From: JAVEYA01 sp034003745
GTDB lineage: Bacteria > Bacillota > Peptococcia > DRI-13 > PHAD01
Length of the DNA: 7,358 bases
Direction of reading: 5' to 3'
Assembly: GCA_034003745.1 (NCBI GenBank)
Contig: JAVEYA010000109.1
Span: 1-7,358, forward strand
Position numbers and translations under genes: made by a program. The notes under the pieces are model-generated. The model saw nothing but the letters and a program-made list of their open reading frames with translations. It did not search any database and was not told the DNA's origin. Position 1 is the first letter of the stretch; every line of letters begins with the position of its first letter. Below are positions 1 through 4,986 of the stretch, piece after piece.

Positions 1-142
1 CCGACTTTTCTTGTTATCTGTGCAGGATTTCCAAAAATTTAAAATTGTCTTCTTCATCATGAAATATTTCTTGTTTATTGGCGCCTCTGATTATAATAGG
101 ATATAGGCCACTTTTGCTCTTCTCTCTGGCTCTACGGGGCAT
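1..142 (-). pseudogene. REP-associated Y1 (IS200-like) transposase, 5' part, interrupted by a stop codon and cut by the window edge
   Basis: The reading frame from the ATG at 142-140 begins MPRRAREKSKSGLY and carries the RGANKQEIF-HDEEDNFKFL block typical of the N terminus of REP-associated tyrosine transposases (Y1_Tnp fold). These enzymes normally mobilise REP palindromes through a single HUH/Tyr domain. After 42 codons the frame meets TAA (16-14). The same frame then continues with QEKS, which matches the family pattern following this point (R-Y-K/Q-E-K-S-G), so the stop replaces what is usually a Tyr codon and no frameshift is needed. The HUH and catalytic Tyr regions lie outside the window. 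The Shine-Dalgarno is weak (GGTGAT). An in-frame upstream extension to 301 exists but runs through the 18-bp tandem repeat and the ldh 3' end, so I do not take it as coding. Probably a decayed mobile gene; a sequencing error at one base is the alternative. Confidence 0.75.
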
Positions 143-179
143 ATTAATCACCACTAACCTTTTTCTATATCTTACCATA

Positions 180-218
180 AATAAAAGAAGGAAGCAAGAG
201 AACCGTCCCTTCGCTTCC
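180..218 (-). terminator. REP-like palindrome acting as intrinsic terminator of the trp-transporter/dehydrogenase operon
   Basis: Read on the minus strand, GGAAGC (218-213), a bulged G, and AAGGGA (211-206) pair across a CGGU loop with UCUCUU (201-196) and GCUUCC (195-190). This gives about 12 pairs, followed at once by TTCTTTTATTT. The single non-Watson-Crick pair is G·U in minus-strand RNA but A·C in plus-strand RNA, so the fold favours transcripts coming from the dehydrogenase gene, which stops at 243. The GGGACGGTTCT core resembles palindromes found beside REP-associated transposases in Firmicutes (recalled, not searched), and such a transposase lies just downstream. Confidence 0.7.
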
Positions 219-240
219 CTTCGTCCCTTCGCTTCCCTTC
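205..240. repeat. Perfect 18-bp tandem duplication (2 copies)
   Basis: The unit gtcccttcgcttcccttc occurs at 205-222 and again, identically and without spacer, at 223-240. A further gctt reaches into the dehydrogenase stop codon at 243-245. Each unit contains one complete 5' arm (minus-strand sense) of the terminator/REP hairpin, so there are two alternative 5' arms for a single 3' arm. Likely a slippage or REP-related duplication. Confidence 0.9.
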
Positions 241-242
241 GC

Positions 243-1187
243 TTAATTATCCTCCAGCATCTGTCGATAGACCTGCCGTATTGCCGTACAGGAAGCGGCA
301 AACTCCTGCAGTTCTTCTTTCGTCAGCGGAATCTCCTTGATCTCCGCGACGCCATCCCGCCCGACGACTGTGGGTACGGCGGCATAGACTTCTCTCTGGC
401 CGTATTCTCCGTCTAGGTAAACGGCCACAGGCAGGGTCTTCCGTTCATCCCGCAGGATGCATTGTACCAGCTCAGCCAGTGCCGCGCCGATGCCGAATTC
501 GGTGGAACCTTTTCCCCGGATAACGTCATAACCCGCCCTTTTAGTCAGTTCCTTGATTTCCGCCAAATCCAGGCCAGTCAGGGCTCCCTCTTCTATCTGC
601 TCCAGCAAGGGCTTCCCCTTAATGCGCAGTTGGGACCAGGGAACCATCAGCGAGGCGCCGTGTTCGCCCATGGAGAAGGCTTCGATCTCCTGGGGCGCCA
701 CGCCTGTCTTCTCAGAGAGAATCCGGGTCAGGCGGGCGGAATCCAGCATATTGCTGGTGGAAATTACGCGCTCAGCCGGAAAACCGGTACGGGTCTGCAG
801 GTAATAGGTGACGACATCGGCCGGATTAGAGATATTAATCAGAATGCCGGAGAACCCGGAATCCTTCAGCGGCCCGGTGATGGATTTAACCATATCTTTG
901 GTCTCTAAAAGGTAGTCCATGCGGGAGCGGTTCAGGTCCGGCGGCGAGCCTACGCAGACTACGACAATATCCGCTTCCCGGCAGTGGGCATAGCCGCCGG
1001 TCCGCACCGTGACCGGACGGGGCGCGAAGATGGCCGCGTCGCCCAGATCCAGGGTCTGGCTGACCGCCTTTTCTTCATTGATATCGATGATGATGATCTC
1101 ATCCGCAATCCCGCGTGTGATTAAGGCCAACGCGCAATGGGAACCGACATGCCCTATGCCGATGATGACGACTCTGAACTTCTTCAT
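243..1187 (-). CDS. L-lactate/L-2-hydroxyacid dehydrogenase family protein, distal gene of a Trp T-box operon
   Basis: A 314-residue protein of LDH/MDH superfamily size, expected to interconvert an L-2-hydroxy acid and a 2-oxo acid with NAD(H) in the cytoplasm. Visible: Rossmann motif G10-I-G-H-V-G15, acidic D35 ending strand 2 (NAD preference), R89 (equivalent of LDH Arg109), N121 in ISNP (Asn140), D149 and R152 (Asp168, Arg171) and catalytic H176 in GEHG (His195). The specificity loop VGSPPDLNRSRMD aligns without gaps to the LDH loop, but P83 sits where LDH has Gln102 and MDH has Arg102, so neither lactate nor malate specificity can be assumed. The LKDSGFSG/ISNPADV/GFPAERV stretch recalls L-2-hydroxyisocaproate dehydrogenase. 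A GGGAGG site lies 8 nt before the ATG. It starts 17 bp after the ATPase gene with no terminator between, so it is co-transcribed with the transporter. Inference: an aromatic (indolepyruvate/indolelactate) dehydrogenase; ordinary lactate dehydrogenase is the alternative. Confidence 0.85.
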   Translation of the reverse strand: MKKFRVVIIGIGHVGSHCALALITRGIADEIIIIDINEEKAVSQTLDLGDAAIFAPRPVTVRTGGYAHCREADIVVVCVGSPPDLNRSRMDYLLETKDMVKSITGPLKDSGFSGILINISNPADVVTYYLQTRTGFPAERVISTSNMLDSARLTRILSEKTGVAPQEIEAFSMGEHGASLMVPWSQLRIKGKPLLEQIEEGALTGLDLAEIKELTKRAGYDVIRGKGSTEFGIGAALAELVQCILRDERKTLPVAVYLDGEYGQREVYAAVPTVVGRDGVAEIKEIPLTKEELQEFAASCTAIRQVYRQMLEDN

Positions 1188-1204
1188 GAAATACGCCTCC
1201 CAGG

Positions 1205-1996
1205 TTAGTGCAGCGCCAGCTCGCTGTCGAATTCCTTTCGGCTGGCCTGCTGAAATATCTCTAACAGTTCCTTGACGGTAAGCCTGCGTCTTCTCTCTCC
1301 GGCAATATCCACCACGATTTTGCCGGTATCCAGCATGATGATACGGTTGCCGGTTTCAATGGCCGATGAAAGATTGTGAGTGATCATGATGGTGGTAATC
1401 TGTTGTTCAGCCACGATATCACGGGTCAGGTTCATAATCTTCTCCGCGCTGACCGGGTCCAGCGCGGCCGTATGCTCATCCAGCAGCAAAAGGCGCGGCG
1501 TCACCAGGGTAGCCATGGATAGGGTCATGGCCTGACGCTGCCCGCCGGACAACAGTCCCACCTGGGCTCCCATCCGGTCTTCCAGTCCCATTCCGAGCTG
1601 CGCTACCCGCTCCCGCAGATAGGTCTTATCCTTTTTGGAAACGCGGGAGAAGAAAGACCTTCCGGTGCTCCGCATATAGGCAATAGCCAGATTCTCCTCC
1701 ACCGTCATATTGGGGGCGGTGCCTTTCAAGGGATCCTGAAAGATGCGGCCAACCATCTGGGCGCGCTTATGCTCCAGCATTGTTGTAATGTCCGTACCGT
1801 CCAAAACGATGGAACCGGCATCCGGCAGGAGCACGCCGGCAATCAGGTTAAATAAGGTGGATTTCCCGGAACCGTTGCCCCCCACCAGGGTAACAAAGTC
1901 GCCTTTCTTAACGTAGAAGTCAAAGTTGCCGAAGACGCTTCGCTCATCGGGTGTCCCGACGTTAAATGTCTTATAGATATTGGTCAGCTGCAGCAT
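1205..1996 (-). CDS. trpZ: ABC transporter ATP-binding protein, TrpXYZ-type (predicted tryptophan uptake)
   Basis: The 263-residue cytoplasmic ATPase subunit that powers the neighbouring permease. All ABC motifs are present and in order: Walker A GGNGSGKST (39-47), Q-loop Q87 in IFQDP, signature LSGGQ (149-153), Walker B LLLLDE (169-174) followed by the DEHTAALDP form usual in this subfamily, and H-loop H207 in ITHN. Length and motifs fit the ATPases that accompany ABC_sub_bind lipoproteins and RbsC/LivH-like permeases. Its ATG lies 1 nt after the permease stop codon (TAG-G-ATG), with a GGGAGGGGG purine run inside the permease 3' end as ribosome binding site, so translation is probably coupled. 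The family role is certain from the motifs. The substrate is inferred from the Trp T-box. Symbol by operon position, following the trpXYZ naming used for Trp T-box transporters. Confidence 0.9.
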   Translation of the reverse strand: MLQLTNIYKTFNVGTPDERSVFGNFDFYVKKGDFVTLVGGNGSGKSTLFNLIAGVLLPDAGSIVLDGTDITTMLEHKRAQMVGRIFQDPLKGTAPNMTVEENLAIAYMRSTGRSFFSRVSKKDKTYLRERVAQLGMGLEDRMGAQVGLLSGGQRQAMTLSMATLVTPRLLLLDEHTAALDPVSAEKIMNLTRDIVAEQQITTIMITHNLSSAIETGNRIIMLDTGKIVVDIAGERRRRLTVKELLEIFQQASRKEFDSELALH

Positions 1997-1997
1997 C

Positions 1998-2891
1998 CTA
2001 TTCCCCCTCCCTTATCCGGAGTCTGGAGAATCCGGTCTTGACTCTGAGATTGGGCAGGGAGATAGCCACCGCCACTACCAGCGCCGAAATCAATTTCAGA
2101 AAAGAAGGCGGCAGGCTGGTCGTCAGAATCAAGGCAATGAGAAAACGGTAGACCACGGAGCCGATGATTACCGACAAGAGCCCGCGGAATACCGTTTTAT
2201 TCTTTAAGATAGCGTCGCCGATAATCAGGGAAGCCAGACCGATGACGATCATCCCGGCGCCCATATTGATATCGGCGGATTGCTGCATTTGGGCCACCAG
2301 CGCGCCCGATACGGCCACGGTGGCATTGGATAAGCCAAAGCCGATGATTTTCGCCATGTCTGTATCGATCGAGGAAGCGCGAACCATCGCTTCATTATCG
2401 CCGGTCGCCCGGATGGACAGTCCCAGCTGTGTTTTGAAGAAATAATTATAAAAGAGGAAAACCAGGAGAACTACGAAAAACAGGATCACCAGCTTGGAAT
2501 ACCGGATATCCGCCGCCTTCTCCAGCAGGGAAAAGACATTGGTCTTACCCAGCATCGGCACATTGGCTTTGCCGGACATGACCAAAAGATTGATACTGTA
2601 TAATCCCGTCATGGTCAGAATTCCGGCCAGGATGGGCGGGATGCCGAATTTGGTCTGTTGAATGGCCGTAACGCAGCCGGCCGCGCAACCGGCTAAGGCA
2701 GCTACGGCAATACCCGGGACAGGATGTCCGGAGCCCGTGAGCACGGCGGAAACCGCCGCGCCCAGGACAAAGCTGCCGTCCACGGTGAGGTCGGGAATAT
2801 TCAGGATTCGAAAGGAAATGTAGATACCGAACGCTAAGAGAGCATAAGCGAAGCCCAGCTCCAGCGCGCCTGTTGCGGCTACAAGACTCAT
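1998..2891 (-). CDS. trpY: ABC transporter permease, branched-chain/ribose-type (BPD_transp_2), predicted tryptophan uptake
   Basis: A 297-residue polytopic membrane protein with about eight hydrophobic segments, for example near residues 8-27, 40-53, 60-75, 86-104, 134-150 and 184-205, plus a hydrophobic C-terminal part. The early LNIPDLTVDGSFVLGAAV block and the cytoplasmic loop ATGDN-E-AMVRASSIDTD followed by GFGLSNATVAVSGAL are characteristic of permeases paired with ABC_sub_bind lipoproteins. The loop is where the ATPase should dock. The ATG at 2891-2889 follows an AAGGGG site by 8-10 nt. It starts 40 bp after the substrate-binding protein gene and ends 1 nt before the ATPase gene. It should form the transmembrane channel of the three-part importer. 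Tryptophan as substrate is inferred from the T-box, not from the permease sequence. Confidence 0.9.
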   Translation of the reverse strand: MSLVAATGALELGFAYALLAFGIYISFRILNIPDLTVDGSFVLGAAVSAVLTGSGHPVPGIAVAALAGCAAGCVTAIQQTKFGIPPILAGILTMTGLYSINLLVMSGKANVPMLGKTNVFSLLEKAADIRYSKLVILFFVVLLVFLFYNYFFKTQLGLSIRATGDNEAMVRASSIDTDMAKIIGFGLSNATVAVSGALVAQMQQSADINMGAGMIVIGLASLIIGDAILKNKTVFRGLLSVIIGSVVYRFLIALILTTSLPPSFLKLISALVVAVAISLPNLRVKTGFSRLRIREGE

Positions 2892-2931
2892 ATTTTAGTC
2901 CCCTTGACTCGATACATATGAATGTGTTCTT

Positions 2932-3927
2932 CTATTCGAGAATGATAAATTCCTTCAGCAGTTCTTCGGGAACGGGAACCCCGATGGCGTCTGCTGTGGT
3001 CTTATTAATTAATTTAGCATATTCTGCGACAACTTCAACCGGGTTGTCGCTGATTTTTTCCCCGTCAATCAAAATGCGCTCCACCATTTGGGCTACCTGC
3101 TTGCCTAAGATGGTGTAGTCAATCCCCACAGAAGCGAAGCCGCCGTCTTTGACCATGGAATCCGCGCCTACATAGACGGGAAGCTTGGCTTTGATCCCTT
3201 CGCCGGCCAGAACCGGCATGGCGGAAGCAACCATATTGTCATTGGGCGTAAAGATGGCGTGGACTTTGCCCGCCAGCGACTGGGCCGTCTGCTGCAGCTC
3301 GCCGGTATTGGTAATCACGGCGTCCACATATTCCAGCCCGTGGGCGTCGCAGTATTCCTTAGCCCGGTCGATGGAGGAAACGGCGTTGACTTCCCCGGTG
3401 TTATAGACGAAGCCGAACTTGCTCGCGTCAGGGGTCAAGGTTTTGGCCAGGTTGAAAATCTCATCAATGGCAATGGCGTTGGTGACGCCGGTGATATTGC
3501 CGTCGGTCTTCTTCAAATCCGTGACCAGACCCGCATCCACCGGGTAGCTTACCGCCGCGAAGACAATGGGGATATCCTTCGTGGCAGCGGCCACAGTCTG
3601 GGCCGCGTTCGTGCCGATGGGAACAATCAGGCCTACGTTATTGCCGATAAACTGGGAGGCAATGGAGACCATGGTGGAGGGGTCGCCATTGGCGTTCTTA
3701 TAGTCGATTTCAATCTGATCGCCCAGGCCCATGGCCTCTATTTCAGCGATGACGGTGTCCCGGATTTGGTTTAGCGAGGTATGGTCCATCGGCTGCAGGA
3801 TCCCTACCGTGATTTTTTTCGGGGGCTGTTCCACCGGTTGCTGCGGCTGTTCTTGTTTTGGACTGCAGCCTGCTAAAAGCGTTACTCCCAATACAGTGGT
3901 CATGACTACGGAAATTAATTTTTTCAT
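2932..3927 (-). CDS. trpX: ABC transporter substrate-binding lipoprotein (ABC_sub_bind/TrpX-like), predicted tryptophan binding
   Basis: A 331-residue secreted lipoprotein. A basic N terminus (MKK), a hydrophobic core and the lipobox LLAGC (17-21) predict lipidation at C21, followed by a Gln/Pro-rich tether (about 22-37). The mature domain starts at about KKITVGILQPMDHTSLNQI and contains the family blocks GNNVGLIVPIGTNAAQ, IPIVFAAVSYPVDAGLV, NITGVTNAI and AIFTPNDNMVAS, with the two-lobed periplasmic-binding-protein type I pattern of PF04392. Length is normal for the family. The ATG at 3927-3925 is preceded by AGGAG with a 9-nt spacer. It is the first gene after the T-box leader, so its transcription should rise when Trp-tRNA is uncharged. 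PF04392 proteins as a group have varied ligands; tryptophan is inferred from the specifier codon. Confidence 0.9.
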   Translation of the reverse strand: MKKLISVVMTTVLGVTLLAGCSPKQEQPQQPVEQPPKKITVGILQPMDHTSLNQIRDTVIAEIEAMGLGDQIEIDYKNANGDPSTMVSIASQFIGNNVGLIVPIGTNAAQTVAAATKDIPIVFAAVSYPVDAGLVTDLKKTDGNITGVTNAIAIDEIFNLAKTLTPDASKFGFVYNTGEVNAVSSIDRAKEYCDAHGLEYVDAVITNTGELQQTAQSLAGKVHAIFTPNDNMVASAMPVLAGEGIKAKLPVYVGADSMVKDGGFASVGIDYTILGKQVAQMVERILIDGEKISDNPVEVVAEYAKLINKTTADAIGVPVPEELLKEFIILE

Positions 3928-3969
3928 TTCTCATCTCTCCTTTTCTCATCTGGCTAATACTATTCTCTC

Positions 3970-4014
3970 CGGAATAACCCTCTCGCAGCTGTTGGCCTGC
4001 GGTAAATCCTTCCG
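3970..4014 (-). other. Structured leader segment between T-box terminator and trpX start
   Basis: On the minus strand CGGAA (4014-4010) can pair with TTCCG (3974-3970), enclosing CGCAG (4001-3997 read minus) paired with CTGCG (3988-3984). It lies after the terminator and before the trpX ribosome binding site, so it is present only in read-through mRNA. It also repeats the 9-mer TACCGCAGG found in the T-box core (4068-4060). It may protect or process the mRNA 5' end, or be chance; no known family is recognised. Confidence 0.35.
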
Positions 4015-4052
4015 AAAAACAAACAGACCTGCCCTTAAATAAAGGACAGGTC
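4014..4052 (-). terminator. T-box-controlled intrinsic terminator
   Basis: On the minus strand GACCUGUCCUU (4052-4042) pairs with AAGGGCAGGUC (4036-4026) across a 5-nt loop, 11 pairs with one U·G, followed by TGTTTGTTTTTC. The 5' strand is the same segment that the antiterminator needs, so the two structures exclude each other. Confidence 0.92.
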
Positions 4053-4297
4053 TTTACTACCTGCGGTACCACCTTAGTTGATTGAAACAATCCACTCTTT
4101 TTCAGAAATGCCAACACATTTCCTGCCCGTAACGCGGGCTGCGTCTCAGATACTCGGCCTTACTCCGGCCTTTCACCTCGCCCTCGGCGGTCCATATACT
4201 GCGTTGCGTTCTGCAGGGATTCCACCGTCCCCTGCTCTCTATAAGTGCACTGCACAGGTTTTTTCCGCCTCATCGGTTTCAGTGTGCTTTTAAATTA
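4015..4297 (-). promoter_or_regulatory. T-box riboswitch, UGG (Trp) specifier, controlling trpXYZ and the dehydrogenase
   Basis: The leader binds tRNA and reads its charging state. On the minus strand, Stem I is closed by GGCGG (4269-4265) with CCGCC (4190-4186). Above it CUGUG pairs with CGCAG, and the distal arm has AGAGAG (4240-4235) beside GCAGGG/CCCUGC (4235-4230, 4218-4213) with the usual GGUGGAAU-type loop. The specifier loop UAUAUGGA ends UGG (4194-4192), then A (4191), then the closing helix, the same codon-purine-helix-GAG spacing I recall for glyQS leaders. A CCCG/CGGG stem III lies at about 4139-4125. The T-box core AAGGUGGUACCGCAGG (4075-4060) forms the antiterminator: UAAGG with CCUUUA and GCAGGU with ACCUGU, leaving the UGGU bulge for the tRNA NCCA end. 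Uncharged tRNA-Trp should promote read-through. The bulge N is U, a wobble with the usual G73 of tRNA-Trp. The 5' end is estimated from the promoter. Confidence 0.93.
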
Positions 4298-4302
4298 ACA
4301 AT

Positions 4303-4331
4303 AGATTAGCACCGTCCCTATCAACTGTCAA
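4303..4331 (-). promoter_or_regulatory. Sigma-A-type promoter of the T-box operon
   Basis: Minus strand: -35 TTGACA (4331-4326, perfect consensus), a 17-bp spacer and -10 TAATCT (4308-4303). Transcription should start near 4297, about 30 nt before Stem I of the T-box. It is the only good promoter match upstream of the operon. Confidence 0.75.
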
Positions 4332-4445
4332 GATAATTTTATAATTCTGTTATGTCATTTTTCTTTTGCCAATCATCGCCTGGGAATGTTTTTGATTTCA
4401 TAGACGAATACTAAGCCTATAAAAGCAATTCTAACCAGGTGATTT

Positions 4446-4955
4446 ATGAAAAAAATTAAAGACAGACTTACCCTTGGTCTGCTTTGCGGATTTCTTGGCA
4501 ACATCCCCAAAACCATTTTGAATGAAGTTTCTTACCGGAAAGGCCTGGAAAAGACTCGATACGGTGAGATTGTCACCGGAATCTTTATGCCGAAGAAACA
4601 GGCCCAAAGTAAAGACGGCGTAACCTTTGGCGTCGCCGGGGATTATCTTCTGGCTTCTATGCTGGGCATCCCGCTCGTCTATTTATTTACCTATACCGGT
4701 AAAGACAACTATGGTCTGAAAGGTTGGGTGGGCGGGATGGCGGGAATGGGCTTGTTTCGCGCCCTTATTGCCAATATTGGTCCCGGCAAGACCTATCCTA
4801 AGGACGTCTTGTCCAACAGCATGATGAGTATCAGCAGCACCCTATGGGGCATTACCGCCGCCACGCTGATTGTACATTGGGGGGATGAGAGGCTTTTCAA
4901 AACAATCTATCGGTATCGTTACTGTAAGGACGCTCCCGAAAACCCATTAGACTAA
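4446..4955 (+). CDS. Conserved hypothetical small membrane protein, divergent from the T-box operon
   Basis: A 169-residue protein and the only plus-strand gene here. I recall similar uncharacterised proteins in Peptococcaceae-type Firmicutes but no named function. Four hydrophobic stretches are visible: about residues 8-21 (LTLGLLCGFLGNIP), 65-82 (GDYLLASMLGIPLVYLF), 92-112 (KGWVGGMAGMGLFRALIANIG) and 127-145 (MSISSTLWGITAATLIVHW). The first loop is basic (NEVSYRKGLEKTRYGEI) and the short C-terminal tail is polar and charged (RYRYCKDAPENPLD). AGGTGA lies 3 nt before the ATG. The upstream 4332-4445 is AT-rich; TATAAT (4340-4345) and TATAAA (4418-4423) occur there, but neither has a matching -35. 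It converges on the thiolase-like gene with 31 bp between them. It has no obvious link to tryptophan other than position. Confidence 0.8.
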   Translation: MKKIKDRLTLGLLCGFLGNIPKTILNEVSYRKGLEKTRYGEIVTGIFMPKKQAQSKDGVTFGVAGDYLLASMLGIPLVYLFTYTGKDNYGLKGWVGGMAGMGLFRALIANIGPGKTYPKDVLSNSMMSISSTLWGITAATLIVHWGDERLFKTIYRYRYCKDAPENPLD

Positions 4956-4986
4956 ACTATTCATCTATACCAGCACGCTTTTTTCT

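Noticed and set aside
143..301. In-frame N-terminal extension of the transposase frame through the tandem repeat
   Set aside because: It translates repeat DNA (RREAKGRREAKG) and overlaps the dehydrogenase 3' end in another frame; the family start is the ATG at 142.
462..908. Long plus-strand frames opposite the dehydrogenase
   Set aside because: They are antisense to a fully conserved enzyme, with no ribosome binding site or recognisable motif; shadows of GC-rich coding sequence.
3259..3774. 171-codon plus-strand frame opposite the substrate-binding protein
   Set aside because: Antisense shadow of a clear lipoprotein gene; composition is low-quality and no family is recognised.
3743..4117. 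Minus-strand frame across the T-box, terminator and trpX start
   Set aside because: It runs through a structured riboswitch and overlaps the trpX 5' end in another frame; not a leader peptide with a credible start.
4191..4195. AUG (Met) as the T-box specifier
   Set aside because: The codon-purine-closing-helix spacing fits UGG then A; AUG would put G then A before the helix. Kept only as an alternative because of the UGGU bulge.
202..4318. Octamer accgtccc at 202-209, 4224-4231 and 4311-4318 as a dispersed regulatory repeat
   Set aside because: The copies lie in a REP-like loop, a T-box distal loop and a promoter spacer, with unrelated flanks; no common structure.
4956..4986. Bidirectional terminator between the convergent genes
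   Set aside because: T-runs are present but the only possible stem is about 3 bp; no supportable hairpin.
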